Source of the DNA: Oscillospiraceae bacterium
GTDB taxonomy: Bacteria > Bacillota > Clostridia > Oscillospirales > Oscillospiraceae
Assembly (NCBI GenBank): GCA_021768185.1
Contig: JAETNP010000006.1
Span: forward strand, 1-64,000
Direction: 5' to 3'
Length of the DNA stretch: 64,000 bases
Below, one piece after another: positions 1 to 9,079 of the stretch. The notes under the pieces were generated by a model. It ran no database searches. It saw only the letters and a program-made list of their open reading frames with translations, and had not been told where the DNA came from. How positions within the stretch are numbered: position 1 is the stretch's first letter; every line of letters begins with the position of its first letter. Both the position numbers and the translations under genes were made by a program.

Positions 1-115
<115 letters not shown>

Positions 116-121
116 ATATAT

Positions 122-150
122 GGGACAGTCGAAAGGCTGTCCCTCTTTTT
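122..150 (+). terminator. Rho-independent terminator of the rRNA operon
   Basis: A nine-pair stem (GGGACAGTC with GGCTGTCCC) closed by a GAAA tetraloop is followed by CTTTTTG. It sits 6 nt after the 5S gene. Confidence 0.9.
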
Positions 151-189
151 GTATTGCTGTATGAAATTTATACATAGGAGGGCCGCGGG

Positions 190-645
190 ATGGCGAGACG
201 GGAAACGGTTGTATTGACCAATATGTGCATGGTCTATGATGGAGAGGGCAATATCCTGGTGCAGGACCGGCTGGACCCGGAGTGGCCGGGTGTCACCTTT
301 CCCGGCGGACATGTGGAGCCCGGGGAATCCTTTACAAAGTCGGTGATCCGGGAGGTCTGGGAGGAGACGGGGCTGACAATTGAGCATCCGCAGCTTTGTG
401 GATTGAAGCAGTTCTGGGAGGACGACGGCACACGGTATATTGTGGTGCTGTATAAGACAAATAAGTTTTCCGGGGAGCTGCGGTCTTCCAGCGAGGGGAA
501 AATGTTTTGGATCAAACGAAGTGAGTTGGAGCGTTATCAGCTGCCGGTTGGCTTTGACCAGATGATCTGCCTCTTTGAGGATGACAATCTGGGGGAGCAG
601 ATGGTCTATGAGGAAAACGGCCGGGTCATACGGGAGCTGCTGTGA
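190..645 (+). CDS. Nudix hydrolase, MutT/8-oxo-dGTP diphosphatase-like
   Basis: This 151-residue single-domain protein carries the Nudix box GX5EX7REUXEEXGU: the glycine of FPGGHVEPGESF, then REVWEETG, around residues 38-61. Nudix enzymes hydrolyse a nucleoside diphosphate linked to another group, using Mg2+ held by the REXXEE glutamates. Small proteins of this layout are usually annotated as 8-oxo-dGTP diphosphatases, but the substrate cannot be read from the sequence. The start follows an AGGAGG site. The next gene begins 12 nt downstream, so the two are probably cotranscribed. Confidence 0.88.
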   Translation: MARRETVVLTNMCMVYDGEGNILVQDRLDPEWPGVTFPGGHVEPGESFTKSVIREVWEETGLTIEHPQLCGLKQFWEDDGTRYIVVLYKTNKFSGELRSSSEGKMFWIKRSELERYQLPVGFDQMICLFEDDNLGEQMVYEENGRVIRELL

Positions 646-657
646 CAGGAGGAGCGC

Positions 658-1173
658 ATGATTTTTTTGATTGCGGGTGCTTCTCATACAGGAAAGACCG
701 CGCTGGCGCAGAGACTGCTGGAGAAATACGGATACCCGTATCTCTCCATTGACCATTTGAAGATGGGATTGATTCGCAGCGGGAATACCAGCCTTACGCC
801 GGAGAGCGATGACGGGGCCTTGACGGACTATTTGTGGCCGATTGTCCGGGAAATTGTCAAGACGGCTATTGAGAACAGGCAGAATTTGACTGTTGAAGGG
901 TGCTACATTCCCTTTGACTGGGCAAAGAGCTTTGAGGCGGACTATCTCCCCCATATCCGATACCGCTGCCTTGTGATGAGCGAGGCGTACATCCGCAGTC
1001 ATTACGATGAGATCAAAAGAACCGCCAGTATCATTGAAAACCGGCTGGACGATGTGGACTGTACCATGGAATCCCTGCTCCGCGATAACGCCCAGGTGAT
1101 GGCTATGTGCCGGAAGTTTGGCGTGGAAATGCTGCTGATCGACGGCGATTACCAGGTCGATGTGGATTGGTAG
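658..1173 (+). CDS. P-loop NTPase, small-molecule kinase-like
   Basis: The 171-residue protein opens with a Walker A loop, GASHTGKT, at residues 7-14, followed by the strand-helix pattern of the adenylate kinase or zeta-toxin-type P-loop kinases. The motif TVEGCYIPFDW near residue 80 fits the second strand of that fold. There is no transmembrane segment and no extra domain. AAA-type kinases of this size phosphorylate nucleotides, shikimate, 2-phosphoglycerate or aminoglycosides, and I cannot choose between them. An AGGAGG site 4-5 nt upstream sets the start. It lies in a probable operon with the Nudix gene. Confidence 0.7.
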   Translation: MIFLIAGASHTGKTALAQRLLEKYGYPYLSIDHLKMGLIRSGNTSLTPESDDGALTDYLWPIVREIVKTAIENRQNLTVEGCYIPFDWAKSFEADYLPHIRYRCLVMSEAYIRSHYDEIKRTASIIENRLDDVDCTMESLLRDNAQVMAMCRKFGVEMLLIDGDYQVDVDW

Positions 1174-1210
1174 TATTACAAGCCGGCATGTTTTTTAGAG
1201 GAAATACGTT

Positions 1211-1885
1211 ATGTATAAGATTTTTGTGATTGAGGATGACGCCGTCATTGCTAAAGCGGTGGTGGAGCATATCACTTCCTGGGGATGGGAGGCACGGAAG
1301 GCGGAGGACCTGACCCGGGTGATGGAGGAGTTTACCGCTTTTGCGCCCCATCTGGTGCTGCTGGACATTGGGCTCCCCTTCCGGAACGGGTATCATTGGT
1401 GCGCGGAGATCCGGAAGCTCAGCCAGGTGCCTATCGTGTTTCTGTCGTCGGCCTCGGACAACATGAACGTGGTCATGGCCATGAACATGGGTGGGGACGA
1501 CTTTATCGCAAAGCCCTTTGACCTGGAAGTGCTGGCGGCGAAAATTCAGGCGCTGCTGCGGCGGACCTACGATTTCGGCGCTTCAGCGCCGCTGCTGGGA
1601 TGCCGGGGAGCGGTGCTGGACACAGGGGACAATACCCTGCGGTACGAGGGGCAGTCTCTGGAGCTGAGCCGGAACGAGTACCGGATCTTGCAGGTGCTGC
1701 TGGAGCAGAAGGGCAAGACGGTTTCACGGGATACGCTGATGCGGAAGCTGTGGGAGACGGACAGCTTTGTGGACGAAAATACCCTGACGGTGAACATGGC
1801 CCGGCTGCGCCGGAAGCTGGAGGGGATCGGGTTGACGGATTTCATCCGCACAAAGAAGGGCTTGGGCTATTTGATCGAGGGGTGA
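1211..1885 (+). CDS. OmpR/PhoB-family response regulator, BceR-like
   Basis: The 224-residue protein has an N-terminal receiver domain (acidic pair EDD near residues 8-10, phosphoacceptor Asp in LVLLDIGLP, Lys in AKPFD) and a C-terminal winged-helix DNA-binding domain ending in RTKKGLGYLIEG. The kinase gene starts 3 nt after the stop, so the two are a pair. The combination matches BceRS/GraRS-type systems, which sense cell-envelope antibiotics together with an ABC transporter. No such transporter is present next to it here. Confidence 0.9.
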   Translation: MYKIFVIEDDAVIAKAVVEHITSWGWEARKAEDLTRVMEEFTAFAPHLVLLDIGLPFRNGYHWCAEIRKLSQVPIVFLSSASDNMNVVMAMNMGGDDFIAKPFDLEVLAAKIQALLRRTYDFGASAPLLGCRGAVLDTGDNTLRYEGQSLELSRNEYRILQVLLEQKGKTVSRDTLMRKLWETDSFVDENTLTVNMARLRRKLEGIGLTDFIRTKKGLGYLIEG

Positions 1886-1888
1886 AGA

Positions 1889-2875
1889 ATGCGGATGCTT
1901 TGGGGATACCTGAAAAGCAAATGCTGGCTGTTGGTTCTATTGGGCGCATGTGTGGGCATGTTCGCCTGGGTGCTGGCCCTCTATGACTTGCCCGCGGAGG
2001 CGGCGGGGTACGGAGGGCTGCTGTGCCTGATCGTGCTGCTGATTGCCGGAGCGGTGAATTTCTTCCGGTGGCGGAAAAAGGTGCTGCTGCTGGAGAGCCT
2101 CCGGGGACAGGCGGCGCTGCTGCTGTCCCTGGTGCCGGAGCCCCAGAACCTGGAGGAGGCGGCTTATCGGGAGCTCCTGACGGAACTGGATGAGGACCGC
2201 CGGACGGCGGTATCCGCCTTGGACGCGCGGCTGCGGGAGAGTGTGGACTACTACACCATGTGGGTGCATCAGATCAAGACGCCGATCTCCGCCATGCGGC
2301 TGATCCTGCAGGACGACGAATCGGAACAGGGCCGGGCGCTCAGCGCGGAGCTGTTTCGAGTGGAGCAGTATGTGGAGCTGGTGCTGAGCTATCTGCGGCT
2401 GGGGGGCGGGTCCTCGGACTACGTGATCCGGCAGGTGGATGTGGACGGTGTGCTGCGGCAGGCGGCGCGGAAGTACGCCCCGCTGTTTATCCGGGGTAAG
2501 GTGTCTTTGGAGCTGCGGGAGACAGGGCTCAAGGCCCTCAGCGACGAAAAATGGCTCCAGCTGGTGGTAGAGCAGGTGCTGTCCAATGCGGTGAAATACG
2601 CCCCCGGCGGGCATGTGACGGTCTGGAGCGAGGGGGAGCGGCTGTTCATCCGGGACGACGGCGTGGGCATCGCGGCGGAGGACCTGCCGCGGATCTTCGA
2701 GCGGGGATTTACCGGGTACAACGGCCGTATGGACAAGCGGGCTACCGGCATCGGGCTGTATCTGAGCCGGGAGATCTGTCAGAAGCTGGGGCACACCATC
2801 ACGGTGGAGTCCGAGCTGGGGAAGGGGACGCGGGTCACCATCGGACTGGCGAGGCCCGTTCTGGAGGTCGAGTAA
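1889..2875 (+). CDS. Sensor histidine kinase, BceS/GraS-like (intramembrane-sensing)
   Basis: This 328-residue kinase has two closely spaced transmembrane helices in the first 60 residues with almost no extracellular loop, as in intramembrane-sensing kinases. The phosphoacceptor motif is WVHQIKTPISAMRL (His near residue 126). The ATPase domain follows, with the N box LSNAVKYAPGG, the G1 box DDGVGIA and a G2-like stretch RATGIGLYL. In the Bce family the kinase takes its signal from a BceAB-type ABC transporter, so its true partner may be encoded elsewhere. Confidence 0.9.
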   Translation: MRMLWGYLKSKCWLLVLLGACVGMFAWVLALYDLPAEAAGYGGLLCLIVLLIAGAVNFFRWRKKVLLLESLRGQAALLLSLVPEPQNLEEAAYRELLTELDEDRRTAVSALDARLRESVDYYTMWVHQIKTPISAMRLILQDDESEQGRALSAELFRVEQYVELVLSYLRLGGGSSDYVIRQVDVDGVLRQAARKYAPLFIRGKVSLELRETGLKALSDEKWLQLVVEQVLSNAVKYAPGGHVTVWSEGERLFIRDDGVGIAAEDLPRIFERGFTGYNGRMDKRATGIGLYLSREICQKLGHTITVESELGKGTRVTIGLARPVLEVE

Positions 2876-2927
2876 CATTGATTCAGCCCTCAAACCTTTG
2901 CAAATACTGGACTCTACTGCTGGTCGG

Positions 2928-2956
2928 TTGACAAAAAACTGCTTTTCGCCTATACT
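2928..2956 (+). promoter_or_regulatory. Sigma-A promoter of the membrane HTH gene
   Basis: TTGACA at 2928-2933 and TATACT at 2951-2956 are separated by 17 nt, a near-consensus housekeeping promoter 23 nt before the start codon of the next gene. Confidence 0.8.
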
Positions 2957-2978
2957 CGCGGCAAAGGAGGAATGCGTG

Positions 2979-3779
2979 ATGGCAGGAAGCTATGAGATCG
3001 ACAACGAAAAATTCGGCGCTTTTCTATCCCGGATGCGGAAAGAGAAGGGCATGACCCAGAAGGAGCTGGCGGAGCAGCTGTATGTCTCCGACAAGGCTGT
3101 CTCAAAGTGGGAGCGAGGCTTGAGCCTGCCGGACATCGCTCTTTTGCAGCCCATGGCGGAGCTGCTGGGCGTCAGCGTGACGGAACTTCTCAGCGGCCAG
3201 ACCATTCAGCCGGATCAGCCCATGGCCGTCAAGGATGTGGAATCTCTGGTGGCCTCCGCCCTGCATATGACCGCGCAGGAACAGGTGCAGCAGCGGGAGA
3301 ACCGGCGGAAATGGGGAATGCGGTTTCTGTGGGCGCTGGCGCTGTGCGCCGTGGAGACCGGGCTGCTCTGGCGGTTCGGGCCGCCGTGGCTCTGGAGGGA
3401 AGGCAGCGTTTTCGTGATTTTGCCGCCGTTGATGGCGCTGATCTTCGGGATGTACTTCATCTTCTTTGTAAAAGAAAAACTTCCCGCGTTTTATGACCAG
3501 TACAAGGTGAACTTTTACAGCGACGGGATGTTCCGCATGAACATCCCTGGGGTGTACTTCAACAACAGCAACTGGCCCCATATCCTGAATGCCGTTCGGG
3601 CATGGGTCTGCTTGACATTGGGGGGATGGTCGGTGCTTTACGCCGCTGCGCGGATGCTGCTGGTTGGGACGGGGACTTCGGAGATGACGCAGTTTGGCAT
3701 CTTGCTGCCCGCGACGCTGTTTGTGATCCTGGGCGGGATGATGATCCCTATTTACGTGGTGGGGAAGAAGTACCAATAA
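2979..3779 (+). CDS. XRE-family HTH protein with C-terminal membrane domain
   Basis: Residues 10-65 form an XRE helix-turn-helix (RMRKEKGMTQKELAEQL, then VSDKAVSKWERGLSLPD). After a linker come about four hydrophobic helices between residues 115 and 260, so this is a membrane-tethered regulator of a kind common in Clostridia. The reading frame is open further upstream, but AAAGGAGG at 2963-2970 and the promoter at 2928-2956 place the start at the ATG at 2979, giving 266 residues. The target genes are unknown. The gene is monocistronic, ending at a bidirectional terminator. Confidence 0.85.
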   Translation: MAGSYEIDNEKFGAFLSRMRKEKGMTQKELAEQLYVSDKAVSKWERGLSLPDIALLQPMAELLGVSVTELLSGQTIQPDQPMAVKDVESLVASALHMTAQEQVQQRENRRKWGMRFLWALALCAVETGLLWRFGPPWLWREGSVFVILPPLMALIFGMYFIFFVKEKLPAFYDQYKVNFYSDGMFRMNIPGVYFNNSNWPHILNAVRAWVCLTLGGWSVLYAAARMLLVGTGTSEMTQFGILLPATLFVILGGMMIPIYVVGKKYQ

Positions 3780-3780
3780 A

Positions 3781-3815
3781 GAACCCTGGCGCGGAGCAGC
3801 GCCAGGGTTCTTTAT
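3781..3815. terminator. Bidirectional terminator
   Basis: GAACCCTGGCGC pairs with GCGCCAGGGTTC around a six-base loop. A-rich and T-rich flanks on the two sides serve the converging HTH gene (plus) and aminotransferase gene (minus). Confidence 0.85.
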
Positions 3816-3819
3816 TTGC

Positions 3820-5025
3820 TCAAAAGACGTACTTCTCCAGCCGGTCCATGGCCTCCTGAACCCGGCTGAGGGGAAGGGCCAGATTCATCCGGATATGGCA
3901 GGGGCCGTGGAAGGGCCGTCCGTCCTGCCAGGCGACGCCTACGTCCCAGCCCGCCTGGAGCAGCCGGTCGATGGTCTGCCCGTGGGCGGCGCACCATTCG
4001 GTGCAGTCCAGGAACAGCATATAGGTTCCCTCAGGCTTGGTCACGTCCACGCCCTGGAAACGGTCCTGGATGAAGGCGGAGGCGTAGTCCACGTTCGCCG
4101 TCAGGACCTGCCGCAGCTCGTCCACCCACTCCCTGCCCTCTGCGCTGTAGGCGGCGATCAGGGCGTGCATGGACAGCACGTTCATGCTGTTGTAGTGGGA
4201 CAGGGACGCCTCCCGGGCCATCCGGTCCCGGAGCCAGGGGGCATAGACGATCCGGTAGCTGCCCACCAGGCCCGCCAGGTTGAAGGTCTTGGAGGGGGCG
4301 TACAGGGCCACGGTCCGCCGACGGGCATCCTCGGAGACGGACTGGAGAGGGATGTGCTTATGGCCGGCCAAAGTCAGGTCGGACCAGATCTCATCAGAGA
4401 TCACGAATACGTCGTGCTTCCGGAAAAGAGCCATGGCCTCCTCCAGCTCACCCTGCTCCCAGACCCGGCCGCAGGGGTTGTGGGGGGAGCAGAATACAGC
4501 GGCATGGATGCGGTTCTCCACGATCTTCTTCTCCATGTCCGCAAAGTCCATCCGCCACACGCCGCCGCCGTCCCGGGCCAGGGGGCTGTGGACAATGCGG
4601 TAGCCGCGATTCTCCAGACTGCTGGTAAAGCCGATGTAAGTGGGGGAGTGGAGGAGCACCGGGTCCCCCTGGGAGCACACAGCCCCCAGAGCGCTGAGAA
4701 CGCCCCCCAGTACGCCGTTCTCATAGCCGACGCACTCCCGGGTCAGGCCGGTGACGCCGTTGCGGTCCGCCTGCCATTGGATGATAGCGTCAAAATAGGC
4801 ATCCGGAGGCTGGAAGTATCCGTAGGCCGGATGCAGGGCGCGGGCGGACAGGGCCTGAGGGATTGCCGGAAGGGCGGGGAAGTTCATGTCCGCCACCCAC
4901 ATGGGGATGGGGTCAAAGCCCTCCCTGGGCTTCGAGGGGGCGAAGCCGGAGGCGCCGCCCAGGGCGTCCACCGCCAGGGCGTCCCGGCCCCTGCGGTCCA
5001 GGATGGTGGTAAAATCATATTTCAT
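3820..5025 (-). CDS. PatB/MalY-type PLP-dependent aminotransferase / cystathionine beta-lyase
   Basis: The 401-residue fold-type I PLP enzyme has SDEIWSDL (PLP-binding Asp) and YAPSKTFNLAGL (Schiff-base Lys). The NPCGRVW stretch and the N-terminal PMWVADMNFPALP are typical of the MalY/PatB branch. Family members split cystathionine or other cysteine conjugates to pyruvate, ammonia and a thiol. The exact substrate is inferred only from the family. It is transcribed alone: a promoter-like TTGCGC-17-TATAAT lies upstream and a terminator lies after the stop. Confidence 0.88.
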   Translation of the reverse strand: MKYDFTTILDRRGRDALAVDALGGASGFAPSKPREGFDPIPMWVADMNFPALPAIPQALSARALHPAYGYFQPPDAYFDAIIQWQADRNGVTGLTRECVGYENGVLGGVLSALGAVCSQGDPVLLHSPTYIGFTSSLENRGYRIVHSPLARDGGGVWRMDFADMEKKIVENRIHAAVFCSPHNPCGRVWEQGELEEAMALFRKHDVFVISDEIWSDLTLAGHKHIPLQSVSEDARRRTVALYAPSKTFNLAGLVGSYRIVYAPWLRDRMAREASLSHYNSMNVLSMHALIAAYSAEGREWVDELRQVLTANVDYASAFIQDRFQGVDVTKPEGTYMLFLDCTEWCAAHGQTIDRLLQAGWDVGVAWQDGRPFHGPCHIRMNLALPLSRVQEAMDRLEKYVF

Positions 5026-5060
5026 GGGGGAAAACTTCCTTTCGTGTGGTTTCTCCGTCC

Positions 5061-5089
5061 ATTATAGCGTTTCCGGCGAAAGGGCGCAA
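5061..5089 (-). promoter_or_regulatory. Candidate promoter of the PatB-like gene
   Basis: On the minus strand, TTGCGC and TATAAT are separated by 17 nt, about 36 nt before the start codon. The -10 is perfect and the -35 is weak. Confidence 0.55.
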
Positions 5090-5136
5090 GGGAGTATTTC
5101 CCATGAGGGCAGCTAACGGTTTTGAGAAGTTCGATC

Positions 5137-6828
5137 TTACTGACCTGTTTGGCGTTCGTTTGGAAAAGTGATCGAAATATCCGTTCCCGTCCCCACCGTG
5201 CTGTGCAGATTGAGGACGGCGTGATGGTACTGCGCAATATGTTTGACAATCGAGAGTCCCAGTCCGGTACCGCCGGAGGCCTTAGAACGACTTTTATCCA
5301 CGCGGAAGAATCGTTCAAATACTCTTGCCTGATACTCCGGAGGAATCCCGATCCCGGTGTCTTTCACGGAAACAGTTACGGCGGCATCGTCCGCCGATAC
5401 AGTAACATTCACTCTGCCGCCGTCTATATTGTACTTGATGGCGTTGTCTATCAAATTATAGAGCATTTCATACAGGAAACCCCGTACTCCGTTTACCATG
5501 GAATCCTCACCCGTAACGGATAGGGAAATACGTCGTTCCGCCGCCCGCTCCCGCAAAGTGGATACCGCGCTGTCCGCAATCTCCCGCAGATTCACCGGCT
5601 CCTTTGCCGGTGCAGTTCCCTCATCCAACTGCGACAGGTGGATGATGTCCTCAACCAGCGTTACCAGCCGTGCAGCCTCTGTGCGGATGACGCCGACAAA
5701 CTGCGGAATATCCTCTTGTTTGACGAGGCCGTTCTCTAACAGCTCGGCACTGCCCATGATGGACTGCAGGGGCGTTTTCAATTCGTGGGACACGTTGGCA
5801 GTAAACTCCCGGCGGCTGCGCTCCGCAGCGGCCTGCTCCGTAACATCAAAGGCCAGCAGTACCGTACCTGCCGCAGTACCTTCCGAAGTGATCTGGCTGA
5901 TGTCAAATTGATACTCCCGGTTATTCCTCATAGCACGGATTTCGCTGTGCCCCTCCTCCAGCGCGGCCTGAATGGCAAGATTGATCTCATGGTCACGATC
6001 TACCACAAGGAACTCCTGGCCGACGCAGGCGCTGTCCGCTTGAAAGATTGCCCGTGCAGCGGGATTGACGCTTAAAATTACGCCGTTCCTGTCCAGCAGG
6101 ACAAGCCCCTCGCCCATGTTCTCTGTGATCTGCTCAAATTCTTCGGTTTTCCGTCTCAGCTCCTGGAGCTGTGCGTCAATCTGCCGGTGCTGCTGGTGGA
6201 TACGTCTCAGGAGGGGGGACAATTCCTCGTAGGCATCGTTTTCCAATGGCCTGTCCAGATCCAGACGGTTCAGCGGCGCCACAATGCTTTTTGCCATCCG
6301 ATGGGCCAGCAGGGCAGAGAGAACGGCCGCTAAAATCAAAATAAGCAAGATTGGCTGAAGCATCCCCACTGCCAAGGCAAATACGGTCAGCTGGCTGATG
6401 GAAATGCGCAGGACTGTTCCATCTGACAGCCGCTGCGCGCAGTACAGTGTCCGCTCGGTCAAGGTCTTGGAATAGCGGACCTCGACGCTCTCTCCTTCGG
6501 CCAGCGCCTGGCGGACCTCCGCCCGATCTGCATGGTTTTCCATCTCTGCCGCCGGGACGTGGGTATCGAACAGCACCTCGCCGTCGGCGGCGATCCAAGT
6601 CAGACGGAAATCCGCAATGGACGCAAACCGATAGGGGGCGGCCAGCTGCTCCAGATAGCCGGAGCCGTCCGCCTCCACTCCGTAAGAGGCCAAACGGAGT
6701 TCATCCCGCAGTTGTTTCTCCTGGACGTTTCTGTAATACTCATAGAGACAGCCCATGATGACCACCAGACTTGCCAGGAGAACAGAGACCGCCGCCAGCA
6801 GGATGGAACGAAAAATCTTCTTTGTCAT
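5137..6828 (-). CDS. phoR: Phosphate sensor histidine kinase PhoR
   Basis: This 563-residue kinase has a transmembrane helix at about residues 7-29, an extracytoplasmic domain, a second helix near 155-178, a HAMP-like linker, a PAS domain (FEQITENMGEGLVLLDRNG) and a HisKA domain with FTANVSHELKTPL. The ATPase domain follows, with NLIDNAIKYN, DTGIGIPPEY and GGTGLGLSIV. It is the last gene of the pst-pho operon and its ATG overlaps the stop of the regulator gene by 4 nt. PhoR phosphorylates PhoB/PhoP when external phosphate is low, and PstSCAB with PhoU convey the signal. Confidence 0.93.
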   Translation of the reverse strand: MTKKIFRSILLAAVSVLLASLVVIMGCLYEYYRNVQEKQLRDELRLASYGVEADGSGYLEQLAAPYRFASIADFRLTWIAADGEVLFDTHVPAAEMENHADRAEVRQALAEGESVEVRYSKTLTERTLYCAQRLSDGTVLRISISQLTVFALAVGMLQPILLILILAAVLSALLAHRMAKSIVAPLNRLDLDRPLENDAYEELSPLLRRIHQQHRQIDAQLQELRRKTEEFEQITENMGEGLVLLDRNGVILSVNPAARAIFQADSACVGQEFLVVDRDHEINLAIQAALEEGHSEIRAMRNNREYQFDISQITSEGTAAGTVLLAFDVTEQAAAERSRREFTANVSHELKTPLQSIMGSAELLENGLVKQEDIPQFVGVIRTEAARLVTLVEDIIHLSQLDEGTAPAKEPVNLREIADSAVSTLRERAAERRISLSVTGEDSMVNGVRGFLYEMLYNLIDNAIKYNIDGGRVNVTVSADDAAVTVSVKDTGIGIPPEYQARVFERFFRVDKSRSKASGGTGLGLSIVKHIAQYHHAVLNLHSTVGTGTDISITFPNERQTGQ

Positions 6829-7499
6829 GGCTTTGCCTCCAGCCGGTAGCCAATATGCCGGACCGTCTCGATCATTCCGCCGCAGCTTCCCAGCTTCTGC
6901 CTGAGCGTCTTGATGTGCATGTCCACCGTCCGCGTCTCCCCGGCGTATTCCACGCCCCAGATGTCAGACAAGATCTGTTCTCTGGTAAACGCGGCGCCGG
7001 GGCGGGAGAGGAACAGACGGAGCAGTTCAAACTCCTTGTAGGTGAGCGAGATGCGCACGCCATCCGCAGTGACGGTCCGTTCTTCCAGATCCACCGTCAG
7101 GCCGCCGGCTGTCAACTGTTTTGGCGGAGCCGCGGGGCGGCAGCGGCGCAGGACGGCTTTTACTCTCGACACCATTTCCATCATGCCGAAGGGCTTTACC
7201 AGATAATCGTCCGCCCCCAGGTCCAGACTTTGGATCTTGTCATATTCCGCGCCCTTGGCGGTAGCCATGATGACCGGGATATCCGCAAGAAGCGCCGACG
7301 CCTTCATCCGCCGCAGCAGCTCCACGCCGTCTGTTCCCGGCAGCATGACGTCTAAAATCACAAGCTCCGGCGTCTCCTTCTCCAGCGCCGCCAGAAAAGT
7401 GCCGCCGTCCGTAAAGCCCCTCGCCTCAAAACCGGTGGAGCGCAGGGTATAGAGTTCGATTTCCCGGATACTGGCGTCGTCCTCTACGCACCAGATCAT
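6825..7499 (-). CDS. phoB: Phosphate response regulator PhoB/PhoP
   Basis: The 224-residue protein has a receiver domain (CVEDDASIRE, LVILDVMLPGTDG, LVKPFGM) and an OmpR-type winged helix with TYKEFELL and TVDMHIKTLRQKLG. The frame is open 15 codons further upstream, but the ATG at 7499 overlaps the phoU stop as ATGA, the usual coupling in this operon, so that start was chosen. It probably activates pstS from the direct repeats upstream of that gene. Confidence 0.93.
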   Translation of the reverse strand: MIWCVEDDASIREIELYTLRSTGFEARGFTDGGTFLAALEKETPELVILDVMLPGTDGVELLRRMKASALLADIPVIMATAKGAEYDKIQSLDLGADDYLVKPFGMMEMVSRVKAVLRRCRPAAPPKQLTAGGLTVDLEERTVTADGVRISLTYKEFELLRLFLSRPGAAFTREQILSDIWGVEYAGETRTVDMHIKTLRQKLGSCGGMIETVRHIGYRLEAKP

Positions 7500-8152
7500 A
7501 GCGTCTCTCCTTTGTGCTCGCCGGTTACGGCAAAAATCACCCACTCCGCAATATTGACCGCGTGATCGCCAATGCGCTCCAGATATTTGTCGATCATCAG
7601 CAGGTCAAGGACGTATTCGCCGCAATCGGGATTTGCCGCAATTTTTCCAATCAACACCTGTTTTACCTGGTCAAAGCACCGGTCTACAATGTCGTCATGA
7701 GCGATTACCAGCTTGGCGCAGACGGTATCCTTCCGGACATAGGAATCTACGCTCTCTGTGACCATCTTGATGACCTCCGCCGCCATTTCCCGGATATGGC
7801 CCACGTCCTCCGGCACGTATCCCTGGGCCAGCAGCGCCAGGATAATTTCTGCAATGTCGGCGGCCTGGTCTCCGATGCGCTCCATATCTGTGATGATCTT
7901 CATGGCTGCGGAGATCTGCCGCAGGTCCCGGGCCACCGGCTGCTGCTGGAGCAGCAGCTTCAGACACAGCGTTTCGATGTCACGCTCCATCTGGTCGATC
8001 TCGCTCTCCAAAGGCTTGACCTTTTCCGCCAGCGTGCGGTCGCCCTCCTCCAGCGCCTTTGCCGCCTTTGAGATGGCCTCCTCGCACAGAGCCCCCATTT
8101 GAATCAATTCCGTATTCAGAAGGGCGAGCTGGCTGTCAAATTTGCTGCGCAT
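7496..8152 (-). CDS. phoU: Phosphate signalling protein PhoU
   Basis: This 218-residue all-helical protein contains two PhoU repeats with the metal-binding motifs DMERIGDQAADIAE (first half) and LERIGDHAVNIAEW (second half). PhoU restrains PhoR when phosphate is plentiful and modulates the Pst transporter. The start at 8152 (MRSKFDSQL) has GGGAGG upstream. The open frame extends 31 codons further into the hairpin-rich spacer, and that part is judged noncoding. Confidence 0.95.
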   Translation of the reverse strand: MRSKFDSQLALLNTELIQMGALCEEAISKAAKALEEGDRTLAEKVKPLESEIDQMERDIETLCLKLLLQQQPVARDLRQISAAMKIITDMERIGDQAADIAEIILALLAQGYVPEDVGHIREMAAEVIKMVTESVDSYVRKDTVCAKLVIAHDDIVDRCFDQVKQVLIGKIAANPDCGEYVLDLLMIDKYLERIGDHAVNIAEWVIFAVTGEHKGETL

Positions 8153-8323
8153 TACCCAAACCTCCCTCGTCGGGGCGAAATCCGCTCCGCTGCGTTTCCC
8201 CCTGCGGGGAAAACTCCGCTCCGCTCCTTTGCCCCTCCTCTCCAAACCAGACCCGCTGCGCTGGGCTCTGGTTTGGGGCCGCCCTGCGGGCGGCTTTTGG
8301 ATTCTCTATTGCCCTTACCCACA
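8153..8323. repeat. Hairpin-rich spacer between pstB and phoU
   Basis: This 170-bp gap inside an otherwise tightly packed operon is made of inverted repeats: CCAAACCAGA (8242-8251) with TCTGGTTTGG (8267-8276), a GCCGCCC/GGGCGGC hairpin at 8278-8294, and GTTTCCCC/GGGGAAAC near 8197-8218. Duplicated TCCGCTCCGCT motifs flank the last one. No gene is seen. It may be a REP-like insertion or an mRNA processing or attenuation site. Confidence 0.6.
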
Positions 8324-9079
8324 TCATCCGAACCTCCCGGTAATATAGTCCTCTGTTTTCTGGCATTCCGGTTGGGAAAATAGTTTTTCCGTTTCACCGA
8401 ATTCGATCAGCTCCCCCAGCAGGAAAAATGCCGTGCGGTCGGAAATGCGCACCGCCTGCTGCATATTGTGGGTCACGATAACAATAGTGTACCGCTCTTT
8501 CAGCTGCATTGCAAGTTCTTCTATTTTAGAAGTGGAAATGGGGTCCAGAGCGCTGGTGGGTTCGTCCATCAGCAGCACCTTCGGCTCCACGGCCAGGGCG
8601 CGGGCGATGCAAAGCCGCTGCTGCTGGCCCCCGGACAGCCCCAGGGCGTTCTTTTTCAGCCGGTCCTTTACCTCGTCCCATATGGCCGCCCCCCGGAGGG
8701 ACTGCTCCACGATCACATCCAGCTTGGCCTTGCTTTTGATGCCGTGGGTGCGGGGACCGTAGGCGACGTTGTCATAAATGCTCATGGGAAAGGGGTTGGG
8801 CTTCTGGAACACCATGCCGATCTCGCGGCGCAGAACGTTTACGTCCAGGCCGGGAGCGAAAATGTCTGTATCCTGGTAGCGAACCTCTCCGATGATCTTA
8901 ACGCCGGGGATCAGATCGTTCATACGGTTCAGCGTTTTCAGAAACGTGGACTTCCCGCAGCCGGAAGGGCCGATCAGAGCCGTGATGTTGTTCTCCGGGA
9001 TCTGTATGTTGATGTTGTTCAGTGCCTGGGTACTGCCGTACCACAGGCACAGATCTTTTGCAGTGATTGCGCTGTTCAT
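8324..9079 (-). CDS. pstB: Phosphate ABC transporter ATP-binding protein PstB
   Basis: The 251-residue ATPase has Walker [10 protein letters not shown] (residues 37-45), the signature LSGGQQQR, Walker [13 protein letters not shown] and a switch histidine in VIVTHNMQQ. It powers phosphate import through PstC and PstA. The ATG at 9079 overlaps the pstA stop by 4 nt. Upstream continuation of the frame is only a shadow of pstA. Confidence 0.97.
   Translation of the reverse strand: MNSAITAKDLCLWYGSTQALNNINIQIPENNITALIGPSGCGKSTFLKTLNRMNDLIPGVKIIGEVRYQDTDIFAPGLDVNVLRREIGMVFQKPNPFPMSIYDNVAYGPRTHGIKSKAKLDVIVEQSLRGAAIWDEVKDRLKKNALGLSGGQQQRLCIARALAVEPKVLLMDEPTSALDPISTSKIEELAMQLKERYTIVIVTHNMQQAVRISDRTAFFLLGELIEFGETEKLFSQPECQKTEDYITGRFG

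Noticed and set aside
3895-5067. 390-codon plus-strand frame
   Set aside because: Shadow of the PatB-like aminotransferase, which has clear PLP motifs on the minus strand.
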